64,000 bases of DNA, from NCBI GenBank assembly GCA_037952775.1, contig JBANAY010000003.1, positions 9,548,001 to 9,612,000 on the forward strand. Reading direction: 5' to 3'. Numbering within the stretch: the first letter of the stretch is position 1; every line of letters starts with the position of its first letter. Source of the stretch: Clonostachys chloroleuca. Lineage: Eukaryota > Ascomycota > Sordariomycetes > Hypocreales > Bionectriaceae. Position numbers and translations under genes: made by a program. Positions 43,937-54,435 of this stretch are shown here, one piece after another. Under the pieces are notes generated by a model. It searched no databases, had not been told where the DNA came from, and saw only the letters and a list, made by a program, of their open reading frames with translations.

Positions 43937-44748
43937 TCATAGCTCACTGAGCCGGCCCATCAACCAACCTGTAGCTCTTGCGAGCGCCGTGACCGCTCCA
44001 TTGAGCCAATCAAAGCGGATGTCCATTTCTCTCTTGAAATTTTCCAACTCTTCCTGAAGCTTCTCAATCTCTGCTTCCAGGCTCTCTATCTTCTCCTCGA
44101 TGGATGTACAATATTCTTCCATCTCATGACCTTTGCATGTCCTCCCTTCGGCTTTTGCTTCGTGTTCGGTATTCGCGGCTGTTGCATCCCCTTGGTCTTT
44201 CGATTTCTGCTTCATCTTTTTCTTGTCTGAAGCAGACATCGAATCAAGAGTACAAGAGGTTCGGTATTCGTTCTTGCCGCCAGCGCCTTCTCCAACTTTG
44301 CCCTCCTCTTTCACTGCTTCCATCTTCTGTTTCTTCAGTCCAGCGTCCGAATCGGGGGTAGGTGTTCGCGTCCTCGCTTGTTGCCGCCAATGGCCCCTTC
44401 GGTTGTAAGTTCTGCGCCATGTTTAGAATGATTAACCATGGTATCGTTCTTAAGATCTATCTCGGAGGAAGGAGAAGAGAAGGGACGGACTTACCAGTTG
44501 AAGAGCACTTGTTACCGTGGCGGACAGAAGACTGGTTTTCCTTGGTATCCGTGGGCATCTTGGCATTCCGTGTCATCGCGAAGGTTCTCACATTCAAGAC
44601 CCGATATGCAGACGCCTTGGTCTTCGAAGTCGCGAATCCAAAGTTGGCGATATTTTGGTGGGATGTGGTGCTTTTTCGAAATGCGATGAAGTTGGCCAGT
44701 TTTCAAGAGAAGTTCGTGGGTTCTGCGCAAGAAAGAAGGAAGGCTCAC
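43937..44748 (-). CDS. Small coiled-coil protein; gene structure uncertain
   Basis: The clear part is the minus-strand C-terminal exon. It is Lys/Glu-rich, then has a heptad-like coiled coil (IEEKIESLEAEIEKLQEELE), then a hydrophobic end (FDWLNGAVTALARATGWLMG) before the stop at 43937. Two upstream models exist. (a) Exon 44516-44748 (MSLPSFLRR...) joined through a GTAACA donor to 44411 keeps one open frame of about 236 residues. (b) Exon 44495-44558 (MPTDTKENQS...), joined through the better GTAAGT donor to 44411, reads GAIGGNKRGRE but then needs a frame change near 44351-44366 to reach TPTPDSDAGLKK. Model b has the more natural protein text, model a the intact frame. Function is unknown. Confidence 0.5.
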
Positions 44749-45901
44749 GTGAAAGTGAGCTCAAGTTCAGCTAGTAGAACAAGAGTTGTGTGGGAGGAGC
44801 TCCGCTATTAGTTATGGCACGTTTCGTGCATCTCCTAGCAAAATCAGGCGAAACGGCCTCTATACTTCAGTACACGAATTGCTGTAAACTCATCGGCAAC
44901 ACCAGAAACCAGGGTAACCGTTTTAGGGTGCTCTAGAGTCGAAGATATGTGGTGCTGATATGGACCGTGGCCAGTGAATCAGCCTGATGTGTGAACGATT
45001 ACAAGCAATACTTCTTTGGAGTTTGAGACTCGGAACGAGCTATTTGGTGAATTCAAAAGAATCTCGTCTTTACTGTTCTATTTCACACAACCTCCAGCAG
45101 TTGGTTCTACATGTTAGAGCAAATAATCCACCTCACCTTCAATAACCAAATCTAGCTAAACTGCTATCACAGGGCTCGCTCCCCATACGAGCCGAACTCC
45201 AATTTCAAGAAAATGCTGCCTTCCAATGTACCGGGTAGTTCTTCGCATGCACCCCAATGGCTGCCGAGTAAGAACCTCCTCACCAATGATATCCTTCGCT
45301 TAAGCCTTTCTCATAACTACCATTTCCATCAATATGTCCATGGTGTAGGATTGAACTTACTTCACTGGTTGCGAGATGGACGGCTCTGCGAAATTTACCG
45401 TACCCCCTGAGACATCCTCAAATTTTCCACGTCTCGCCCTCGATCTAGAAGGTAGGTTTTAGGTGTTATGTTCCAGCCCTGTGGTCACCCAAATGGGCTC
45501 TCCCCGAGAGACATCAAAGCACATTTTATACAGCCAGCAGAGTGGCATATAGAGATATTCAATAAAACAGCAAAATGTCAATAGTACTATCAATAAAGAG
45601 AAAATAAATTAGTCGTCTAATGTTAAGGTCAAAGTAAAGCGAAGCATTCACCTCTTTGTACAGGTTCAGCACAGTCACAATTAGTTAGGCACCTTATTAT
45701 TGATCGCATGGCAAAGTATGAATGATTCATGATTGAAAAATTGATCTGATTTAATGAATATTTAAAATGATACAGAAATCGCTCAATTATAGCGCTTAGA
45801 AAACCCAATACATGTCCGCGCGTTGTCTGTTATCGCGCGATGCCCGACGCCTGACGCCGCATCTTTTCTTCCAAATACAGTACAGAACAGTTGATCACCA
45901 T
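44749..45901. other. Intergenic region, AT-rich toward its end
   Basis: No convincing gene. A 65-codon plus frame at 45213-45410 shows no family pattern. The 45540-45800 part is AT-rich and precedes the Hsp20 gene terminator. Confidence 0.35.
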
Positions 45902-46735
45902 CTATAAAATTGCCACGCGTCGTGGCTCGGATCGCCTGACCTTGGGAACAACAATGCGAAGGAGACCGTCCTTGAGATCTGCAGTGACAGCGTCGTGATC
46001 AAGTTCAACTCCGTCAGGGAAGTTCAGCGTGCGGGCGAATCGCCGGACCCTGCTCTGCTCTGTGTGGGCGGGCTGGAATTCTGGGACAGCGGGCACTGGT
46101 GCCTGACTCTGCTCCTGTGGTTGAGGAGAAGGAGATGACTCCCGTTCGGGGGTTCGCGGCACCTCCTCTCGCTTGGGCTGAGGCTTCTTCTCCTGCTCCT
46201 TGGGTTTCTCGGGGGACGCGTCGACCATTTCAAAGTCGTCATCGTCATCGTCTGCATCCTCAACAGTGGCCTGGTAGGAGCTCACGCTCTTAGCCTCCTG
46301 TGAGGCCTCTGTGGTGACGGAGGACACATCGTCGTCACGGTCCTCGATTGACGCGGTCACAAGTGCAGAAGTGGGCTCGGTGATAGCCTCTCTTGCGGGC
46401 TCTGATGCGGGTTCTGGTGTGGCTTGAACAGCGTTGGAAGTCTGTGGCGCGCGGCGCTCGGTAGTTCCACGGATGACCAGCTTGTGGCTTTCTGGGAATT
46501 CGACGGAAACTTGTTCTTTGCTTAGGCCTGGAAGATCTCCAACAATTACGTATGCGTCACTGGTTTCCTTGGCCTCAAATCTGGGGAGCCAAGGACGAAC
46601 TGGCTGCCGGTAGACATAGCGGGTGTTACGAGCGCGGCGGGGCTCGCACTGGCTGCCGCGACTATTGAAGAGATGAAATACTGGCGTGAAAGAGGGCTGA
46701 GAGTGGTAGACAGTTCGAGGATAGAAGAAAGCCAT
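45902..46735 (-). CDS. Small heat-shock protein, Hsp20/Hsp30-like, with a long insert in the alpha-crystallin domain
   Basis: A single minus-strand exon of 277 residues. The N-terminal arm (MAFFYPRTVYHSQPSFTPVF) is typical of fungal Hsp30 proteins. The alpha-crystallin domain starts at PRFEAKETSDAYVIVGDLPGLSKEQVSVEFPESHKLVIRGTTE. It is then split by about 125 residues of Glu/Asp/Pro/Ser-rich sequence (with a run of Asp before FEMVDASPEKPKEQ). It resumes as RRFARTLNFPDGVELDHDAVTADLKDGLLRIVVPK, which holds the A-x-L-KDGLL-x-I/V motif. Split crystallin domains occur in fungal Hsp30, but the insert here is long. It should act as an ATP-independent holdase under heat stress. A heat-shock-element-like site and a TATAAA lie upstream. 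Confidence 0.9.
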   Translation of the reverse strand: MAFFYPRTVYHSQPSFTPVFHLFNSRGSQCEPRRARNTRYVYRQPVRPWLPRFEAKETSDAYVIVGDLPGLSKEQVSVEFPESHKLVIRGTTERRAPQTSNAVQATPEPASEPAREAITEPTSALVTASIEDRDDDVSSVTTEASQEAKSVSSYQATVEDADDDDDDFEMVDASPEKPKEQEKKPQPKREEVPRTPERESSPSPQPQEQSQAPVPAVPEFQPAHTEQSRVRRFARTLNFPDGVELDHDAVTADLKDGLLRIVVPKVRRSEPRRVAIL

Positions 46736-46886
46736 TGTGTTTGTTGGTGACTGAAGAGTGTGTAGGGTAGGCTGGTGAATGGTGGAGAGGATCTTGGCTT
46801 TAGGGATGAGCGGAAGACTTGTTGTTTTTGATGTTCGAACTTGATCTGATGAAACGAGGAATCTATTAAGCAGGACGAATCCTGCC

Positions 46887-46894
46887 GCTTTATA
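46887..46894 (-). promoter_or_regulatory. TATA box of the Hsp20 gene
   Basis: On the minus strand the sequence reads TATAAAGC, about 155 bases before the Hsp20 start at 46735. Strong TATA boxes are usual in stress-induced fungal genes. Confidence 0.55.
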
Positions 46895-46964
46895 GGCTGC
46901 ATCAGGGGGTGGAAACGGTTGGCAACTTGTGCTTCTACATTCTATCTAACTCCTGTGTTGACGT

Positions 46965-46977
46965 GAATGTTCTGGAC
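46965..46977. promoter_or_regulatory. Heat-shock-element-like site
   Basis: The bases GAA-tg-TTC-tg-GAC form three alternating pentamer units. The first two match the nGAAnnTTCn consensus and the third differs by one base. The site is about 230 bases upstream of the Hsp20 start, a normal place for HSF1 binding. A looser set of TTC triplets follows at 47024-47050. Confidence 0.55.
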
Positions 46978-48140
46978 CTGATGATAATTTCCATCTTGTG
47001 AGTGCTGGTTGGTGCTAGCATGTTCCATGGCGCTTTCCACAAGATTCCAGCAGGTCGCCCTTAGTCATCCGCCGATAACAGCTTATCAATGCCATGCTGA
47101 TTCAGCGCTCGGGAACGGGATCGGAAAATTATTTTGTCGGAATCGGTTGGCGCATCAACATCGTGGCACCAAAACCCCGTTTCAGCCTTGAATCAAAATT
47201 CATGGAGCTGGAATTTTCTGATCGATTACCGATTACCAGCGTGACCAGAACCATGAGTGGGCATATGACGTTTTTGGCCGATTGTGCAATTGCTTTGGCA
47301 TTCTCTGAGAACAATATCACCCCTGGATGCGCGCCTTACGTCATCCACTAGCATGTCTCCGTTCCGTGACACTGGAGAAAATGACTGATAGTACCTGAAT
47401 CACGACAACAAAGACAAATACTTAGGCAAACACAGTTCTCGTCTCTAAAACCGGACAGCAACAGTGAATTTTCGACTGAGAGGTTTAATCGTCGTACGGA
47501 CTATGGACCAGCTGCCTTTGGCATCATATTTCTGGTCTATGGCATGCTTGAATTGCAATCCGACATTTCCGCGGAGTACGTGGTTTGAGGATGTGCTGGC
47601 TGCTTTTGGGATAATCCCTGTGTTATGTCGGGTGCCCGTCAGGATTCAAGTCTCGGCTGGGACCCTCGAGCTCCTCTTTTCTCCTTCCTGACCTTGCTCG
47701 ACCCTAAATAGCTCGTAGTGTTCCAGACGATGTCGTCGGGAGGGTCGGTTATCTGGCAGCAGCTCGAGTTTCGGATGGATGCTCCACCCAAAAACACGGA
47801 TTCTCCAGTCGGGTAACCCAATCCCGTCTCCCGTTCAGAGCTAATCAATCACGCAAGCGATACATCGCGCTACTGGGCTTCTCATAACAGCCCAAGATGG
47901 AAATGAAACGTAAATCTCTGATGGTGAGAAGGTCACCATAGCCAATGCGGTGATGAAGGCAAAATGAGACGGTTTGGATCCTTGGTCAACTTGTTCCCAA
48001 TCACCCAGTGGCATTACGAATCAGTTCAGCTTCGATCCAGATCGAATGGCCCGTTTCTAGCGTGTTTCTGGACACTCATTCTTCTCATTCACTAGGCTCA
48101 TGGATGCTGCAGGCACTTTAACAGAACTCATCCGGGAGCT
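46978..48140. other. Intergenic region, no gene seen
   Basis: Small frames on both strands (for example 47094-47351 plus and 47639-47848 minus) do not show domains, signal peptides or splice continuity. Nothing else is recognised. Confidence 0.35.
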
Positions 48141-48530
48141 TTAAGGGTCCATAACGTGGTGTGTGCTCTCTCTGAGTATATCCTCATTGGCCACGCAATA
48201 TACATAGCCCATCTCTGGGTACGACTCTGAAAATTGTGATAGCGATGATCGTCCCTGGTTATTTGGGGCCAGGTGCATTGGCTTTACTGCTGGCTCGAGT
48301 CGTTGTTGAACGAGGACAGCTTTTTCAAACATTGCCGGTAGATAGGCCTTCTCTCTTTCTTCTACTCGGTTGAAAGAACTTGTCAATTTAAGTGAACAGC
48401 TTCGCTCAACTGACATGCATGAACATGGATAACGCTGCATCGAGTCAGTGGGGAGTCGGAGCTTATATCTCCACAGCCGCCCCGGAGATGCCGTCCTAGC
48501 CGTCGCCTCAACGGATACAAAACTCGGCAT
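48141..48530 (-). CDS. Hypothetical protein of 129 residues, weak candidate
   Basis: A minus-strand frame from ATG 48530 to TAA at 48141. The text (LTSSFNRVEEREKAYLPAMFEKAVLVQQRLEPAVKPMHLA) has a helical, protein-like look, and the end is acidic. There is no signal peptide, membrane segment or known motif. It could be a small orphan gene, the last exon of something not recognised, or chance. The divergent permease starts at 48778. Confidence 0.3.
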   Translation of the reverse strand: MPSFVSVEATARTASPGRLWRYKLRLPTDSMQRYPCSCMSVERSCSLKLTSSFNRVEEREKAYLPAMFEKAVLVQQRLEPAVKPMHLAPNNQGRSSLSQFSESYPEMGYVYCVANEDILRESTHHVMDP

Positions 48531-48777
48531 TGTCCACCTATTGCACCATTTCTGTCCAATCTAAAACGCTAATTTGATTTCCCAGCGTTACAGAACTTTG
48601 GTGATGGCTTCAAGGACCTGATTGCACCATCGCAAACGATTCGCACGCACTGCTGCAGAGTGTGATCGTTGGGCCACAATGTAGCTTCCTATATAGCGTT
48701 GGTAGAATTTAATGTATTAACCTTTTCACTTTGCTTTTCCTGCTAGTTTGACCTTTTCGGTTCATGCTTTCGTAAAA

Positions 48778-50670
48778 ATGGCGGATAAATCCATTGCCAC
48801 GAGCGAAATAAAGCCCAAAGCGTCCAGCAATGGGTCTCTAAGGGACGGCTCCGGCTCTGAACATGGAAAGGGACTTTATGGCGATGGCGACACTTTCGCC
48901 GTCGGAGCATCCGCAGTGCACTATGAACCCATTCCAGAATACGAAGGACGCCATCGTTATGATCCCAAAGCCGAGTGGACACCACAGGAAGAAAAGAAGC
49001 TTGTCAGAAAGGTGAGCACTTTGACGCTACGAGCGGCTGTGAGCGACTCTTGAACACTAACATGGTACGCTTGTAACTATAGCTCGACAAGAGGATCTGC
49101 TCATGGGTCTGTCTGATGTTCTTTGCATTGCAGTTGGACCGAGGAAACATCTCCCAGGCATTGAGTGACAACATGCTGAACGACCTCGGATTAACAACCA
49201 ACAACTACAACTATGGCATGATGACCTTCTATCTCTGCTTCCTCTCGGCCGAAGTACCGTCACAGATGATTTCCAAAAAGCTGGGCCCTGACGTATGGAT
49301 TCCCATCCAAATGTGCGCCTGGAGCGTGGTTGCCATCTGCCAATGCCTCATCGTCGGAGAGCAGTCCTTCTATGCCACCCGTGCCCTGCTTGGTTTGATT
49401 GAGGGTGGCTTCATCCCTGACGCGATCCTATATCTCTCCTACTTTTACACAAACAAGGAACTGCCGATGAGAATGAGTTTCTTCTATTGTGCATCGAACG
49501 GCACCTTCATCATTGCCGCTTTCCTAGCTTATGGAATCCTGCACATGAGGGGCATTGGAGGCTGGGAGGGTTGGAGATGGCTGTTTGCCCTTGAGGGAGG
49601 AATCACTTTCCTAATTGGCATTGTTTCTTGGTTTTACTTGCCCCCAGGACCAACGCAGACAGCAAGTTACTTCCGTGGTAAAGATGGTTGGTTTTCAGAG
49701 AGGGAGGAAGTCATCATGGTCAACAGAGTTTTGCGTGACGACCCAGGAAAGGTATGAGGCAGTATTATTTTCTAAAGCAAGGTGGCAACAAGCTAACGTG
49801 CCAATTAACTAGGGCGGCATGCACAACCGTCAAGGTCTCACTCTCAAGTTGGTTTGGAACTCCCTCATGGATTATGACCTCTGGCCGCTGTACCTCATCA
49901 GCTTCACGATGCTTATCCCGACGAATCCGGTCACGGCATACATGACGCTCAACCTCAAGGCGCTTGGATTCAACACCTTCGAGACCAATCTGTTGACCAT
50001 CCCGGCCTATGTTCTATTCTTGCTCCAGCTTGTGTTCTGGTCTTGGGTATCAGAGAAAATCAATAACCGCATGGCCGTTGTGTTTTATTACTCGATTTAT
50101 TGCTTGCCTCTTCTGCTTGCCCTCGAGCTCCTTCCCAGCACTGCAAGCCCGTGGAGCTGGTATGCGGTAACATTCTTACTTGTCGGATTTCCCTACATTC
50201 ATTCGATCAATGGTATGCTTGATTATTATAATTTCCAACTTTACTTTGATCAGAAGCTAATCATTACACTATAGTGGCTTTAACGTCCCGAAATGCCGGC
50301 TCAGTGAGAACAAGAACACTCGGCAGCGCATTGTACAACATGATTTGCCAGGCCAGTTCGGTCATTTCTACTCAGGTGAGATTTGCACTCTTCTCGATAG
50401 ATGGTGGCCCTGATTGCAGGTTGTCTGACATTGGTGAAACAGATCTACCGTGACGATGATAAGCCCTACTATCGGAGGGGAAACAAGGTCCTTCTGGCTC
50501 TTGTCGGCTGGAACATGGTTATGACGGTTTTCATCAAGGTCTACTACATGAGACGCAATAAATCTCGTGAAATCATCTGGAATGCGATGACGCAGGAGGA
50601 GAAGGAGAACTACCTGAGAAATACCAAGGACGAAGGTAACAAGAGACTCGATTTCCGCTTCGCACACTAG
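48778..50670 (+). CDS. MFS permease, Dal5-like anion:cation symporter family
   Basis: Five exons, 48778-49011, 49083-49751, 49813-50212, 50275-50375 and 50443-50670, give 543 residues. Donors are GTGAGC, GTATGA, GTATGC and GTGAGA; phases are 0, 0, 1 and 0. A hydrophilic N-terminus of about 80 residues ends in EWTPQEEKKLVRK, which leads into LDKRICSWVCLMFFALQLDRGNISQALSDNML. This is the helix-one DRGNIxxA signature of the Dal5 family. Twelve hydrophobic segments can be counted. The end, IWNAMTQEEKENYLRNTKDEGNKRLDFRFAH, matches the conserved C-terminus of the family (E-x-x-Y-L-x-x-T-x-D-x-G-N-x-R-x-D-F-x-F). Known members import small carboxylates, vitamins or amides. The nitrilase gene that follows makes nitrile or acid transport an attractive but untested guess. 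Confidence 0.9.
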
Positions 50671-52143
50671 AGACGCAGACATTCAGATTTATAGGCTATT
50701 GGACGGGTCTAAAAGAGATAAGACAGGAAAGCCAATTATTCTAGATATTGGAGGCATTGGCTGAACATAGACTTGAGAGCGTGGATTTTTGCTTGGATCT
50801 GGGCTTTTATGATAGACAGACGTTGGATTAGAGCGAAATTTCAATCCATTTGATTTCTTATTTTATCTAGAATGGTCGAGGTGATCTTAGATAATGGTCA
50901 AACTCGCGATCCTTTTGTTAAGTTGAAAGATGATTGGTGGAAAAATCGCCCTTTAAGTCTTACCATCTTCCAGCACCAAAGCATCTCACTTGTCAATCAA
51001 TTGCCTATAATACGGTGGCAAATGGCACCAAGATGTTCGCTCACGGCTGTTTGGGTCGAGTCGGACTTTTGCTGTATTTCTTTTCAATACATTGTGGAGC
51101 TGAAGGGTAGCTATTCATAGGTAGGGGAAGTGAAGCCAACCACGAAGCAATCTATACCTAAGGTACACAATACGTATGATACATCTTGGGCCGAACAAAT
51201 AAACCCTGAACCAACATGCTTATTGGCTTTAAGATTATTTACAAATCAATACACGTATAAGAAAGCTATCTAGTCTTGTTGAACTCCTGTCATTATTTAC
51301 ATCTTCCTAATAAGTCCAATTTAGAAGACACCATTTCGTTCTCGCAGCTATCATTGTTATGGCAAGCGGTCACATAAGTTTCAAGTTCTGAAAGGGGCAC
51401 TGATAATACTTTGCCATTGGCAAGTTGGAAAACTCAATGCACACTAGCAAAAAGCACGCCGTATCAGATCGTCTGGGGTCTTATCTCGAACTGTGACCCA
51501 AGGTCTAGGCTATCTTATCATTTTATGACATACGAGACGCTCATAGTCTAGAGTACTTGTCTTGACGAATGCTGTTCGCGACTGATTGGCTGGTAGCTCA
51601 TGGATGGTAAGGTCGTAATTGGGTGCTCGGGTAAGACGGATATGGAAGAAACTTCAGAGCTCAGCAGCTGGTTAGATGGGGGAGATGATATCTGTGGAGG
51701 TCCGTGATATTATTTTAGGAGAAGCATCCGGCCATCCGGTCGGATTCATGCGAATACATGGAAACATTGAGCATACGAGCCCTCGTGGATTGTATGCCAC
51801 CTAAGTCATGAGCATGTTTTTCAGGGGCGGGGCCAGGACCTAACCGATCATGGGAGGTCAAGTTGGTTTCTGGTGTACTTCAGAGACATGAGGATGGTTT
51901 ACGGTTATCTCAATTTCCATGTACAGGTAGCATTGCATGAAAACATGCCAGGGAAGCGGTACTTGGATGCACAATTCTGTTCAAGCGAACACATCTATGC
52001 ACTATATGGCCTGATCCCGCCAATATCGGGGATATCCCGGTGTAGTTTTGTTAGAGAAAGCCGAGTATCAAGCGATGAGTCTATCTCTTTTGGATCAGAT
52101 GCGTCGGATGCAACAACATGAGCGGAAGAAGCGGTCGTGGTGC

Positions 52144-52187
52144 GGTGCGGCGCTCGGCTCCGCACAGACGCCGCAACACGCCGCACC
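52144..52187. repeat. GC-rich inverted repeat upstream of nitrilase
   Basis: The arms GGTGCGGCG (52144-52152) and CGCCGCACC (52179-52187) are exact reverse complements with 26 bases between. Several extra GCGG and CCGC triplets are nested inside. Such CGG-rich palindromes can bind Zn2Cys6 dimers or form hairpins. It is about 340 bp upstream of the nitrilase start. Confidence 0.5.
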
Positions 52188-52417
52188 TTGAGGCGGGGGG
52201 GCTATCAGCTATCTCCTTGCGGAGGAGGATACTGTTTCATGCATACGGTGATAGAGTCAAACCTACAGCGTTGCAATGCAACTCCGGTGTAAACCTCTCC
52301 AGTATGACGACCGTCCCTGTCCTTGCATGTCGTAAGCGAAGTTTGATAGCATAATAGCTGATGAGGTCGGAAGAATGTACCACGCGTATGCATATGCCGG
52401 TTTGGCTTGGAAAAGTG

Positions 52418-52425
52418 TATATAAT
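52418..52425 (+). promoter_or_regulatory. TATA box of the nitrilase gene
   Basis: TATATAAT lies about 105 bases upstream of the ATG at 52527, within the normal range for filamentous fungi. Confidence 0.5.
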
Positions 52426-52526
52426 GAGGCCTCATCTTGAGAGATTCTGAGTCTATTCTTCATCTCAAGCCCTCTAGTTCAATCAATCATTCGATCTACA
52501 ACTCCGCTGCCAAAAGCTCATTCAAA

Positions 52527-53826
52527 ATGCCTGCCACCATTCGTCAGTATAAGGCCGCCTGTGTCCAGTCCGAGCCAGGATGGTTCAATCTAGAGAAGTC
52601 CGTCCAGAAGACCATTGCTCTCATCAGAGAAGCTGGTGAAAAGCAATGCAAGCTTATTGCCTTTCCCGAGACATGTGAGTACTGGAATAGCCCCAGTGAA
52701 AGAGCCACAACTAACGAATGAAAGGGATCCCTGGGTACGCTTATATTGTAACTTGGGATTTTCTAGACAAGTAGTAGCTGACATGTGTCTAGATACCCTT
52801 ACTGGCAGTGGCGTGTCAACTACCAGGACTCGCTTCCTCTGCTCAAGGAATACCACCAAAACAGTATCCGTCCCGATTCTGAGGAGATGAACCGCATCCG
52901 AGCTGCTGCAAAGACCGCTAAGATCTACGTTTCTCTTGGATACTCCGAGATTGACGGAAACAGCCTCTATATGGCTCAGATTATTATTGACCCAACTGGG
53001 GAGGTCATCAACCACCGCCGCAAGATTAAGCCCACTCATGTAGAGAGACTTGTCTTTGGCGAGGGTACAGGGGACTCCTTGGATCAAGTTGTTGACACCG
53101 AGATTGGCAAACTTGGCCATCTGAACTGCTGGGAGAACGTTCGTACAGTCCACCAGGCCATCCGATATAGTGTCTTTACTAATTCCTGTACAGATGAACC
53201 CCTTTTTGAAGGCTCACGCATGTGCTCTCAATGAGCAGATTCATGTGGCAGCCTGGCCTGTGTATCCTCCCGCCAGTACTCTCACCTACCCTGACCCCTA
53301 CACCAACATCTCCGAGATGCAGTCTGAATTGGTCACTCCAGCCTATGCCTACGAGACTGGCACCTGGACGTTGGCCCCCACTCAGGTTGTCACCCGCGAG
53401 GGCGCTCGTCTTAATCTCCCCAAGCGCCTTCAGAACGATGAAGCCGCCGTTGATGGGGAGGCAGCAGTCATTGGAAATGGTTTCGCCCGCATCTACCGCC
53501 CTGACGGATATCGTGCCGTCGAGGACCCCGCCAAGACATTCGATGGGCTCGTCATTGTCGACGTCGACCTTGATGAGAACCTACTCACCAAGCGCCTGGC
53601 TGATTTCGTAAGCTTCATGGAAAAGAAGTCGTATCCAAGAATACTGGAAGCTAACAGCGAGAACTCGAAACAGGGCGGCCACTACATGCGACCGGACCTC
53701 ATTCGGCTGCTTGTTGACAAGACCCCCAAGACTTACATTGTGGACGCCAACTCTTCCAACCCCGAGAGCTTCCCCAGCACCCTGTCTCGGCTCGGACTTA
53801 ACAAGCCTCTCCCGGCAGACGAGTAA
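52527..53826 (+). CDS. Nitrilase (carbon-nitrogen hydrolase, branch-1 nitrilase / cyanide-hydratase type)
   Basis: Four exons, 52527-52674, 52725-52734, 52793-53138 and 53194-53826, give 378 residues. The catalytic triad is complete: Glu48 in FPET, Lys130 in [12 protein letters not shown] and Cys165 in LNCWEN. The second exon has only 10 nt; it is needed to build FPETWIPGYPYWQW, the conserved segment after the catalytic Glu. Introns have ACTAAC or GCTGAC branch sites. Length and the WENMNPFLKA continuation match fungal nitrilases, which hydrolyse nitriles to acids and ammonia; cyanide hydratase is a close relative and cannot be excluded. The protein has no signal and should be cytosolic, possibly in helical filaments as known for the family. 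A Dal5-like permease gene lies upstream. Confidence 0.92.
52725..52734 (+). other. 10-nt microexon of the nitrilase gene
   Basis: GGATCCCTGG lies between an AAAG acceptor and a GTACGC donor. It joins phase 1 to phase 2 and codes the Trp-Ile-Pro-Gly that all related enzymes have here. Without it the downstream exon is out of frame. Confidence 0.75.
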
Positions 53827-54435
53827 GGACTTTCTCCGATCCAGAGCCAAGTTTTCTGGGAGGATTTTTGGCGATAAGTTTGGAACGCGGCGGGGGCATT
53901 GGTCAGAAGGATGCAATAGTGATTAGGGAATGGGTTCATGCCGAGCCGGCTGTGAAGATGGGGTATTTGTAACTATTGATCAACGACTTCTACGACACAG
54001 CCACTTAAAATGAAACATTCCTGCTGCATTCTTATTATCGACTTTGCAGACTAACATCATCGTAAAGAGCTTTGTCCCCCCAAGGAGGAATTGGCTCACA
54101 TATCTTCTATCCCCCCAGTTGCTGATGCCTCGAGGCTAGGTAGAAGCCGGAACTTGGCATACAAAATCTAACTTTGCCTAGAGAAAATGGAGAATTTTTA
54201 GATCGTGGGCCTAATGAATTCCGGGTGCGGCTGTCTTTTTGTTATTTGTAGCAGGGAGATCGGCTGGATCAAATATAAAGATAGAAAATCCTAAGAATAT
54301 CAGAACTCCTCAGCGCAGCCTGCTGTACCTTCAAAATACCAAAGCCTCGTTCCTTTAGCAATAATTCATGGCTAGCTATTCCGTTTGGGTTTGCAATTTG
54401 GTTGACACCGATGCTCATATTCTACTAGGTAGCCA
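53827..54435. other. Convergent spacer
   Basis: This spacer lies between nitrilase (plus) and P450 (minus) 3' ends and should hold both terminators. Mostly AT-rich after 53990. No coding or RNA signal recognised. Confidence 0.4.

Larger units (their letters stand above)
50671..52526. other. Intergenic region and nitrilase promoter
   Basis: About 1.9 kb without a convincing gene. Frames at 50872-51120 and 51873-52121 are short and unconvincing. A GC-rich inverted repeat lies at 52144-52187, and a TATATAAT element at 52418-52425 is followed at once by the palindrome TGAGGCCTCA (52425-52434). The last 400 bases are the likely nitrilase promoter. Confidence 0.45.

Noticed and set aside
44362..44811. 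A 149-codon plus-strand frame
   Set aside because: It overlaps the coiled-coil gene on the minus strand and has no recognisable domain; splice signals favour the minus strand.
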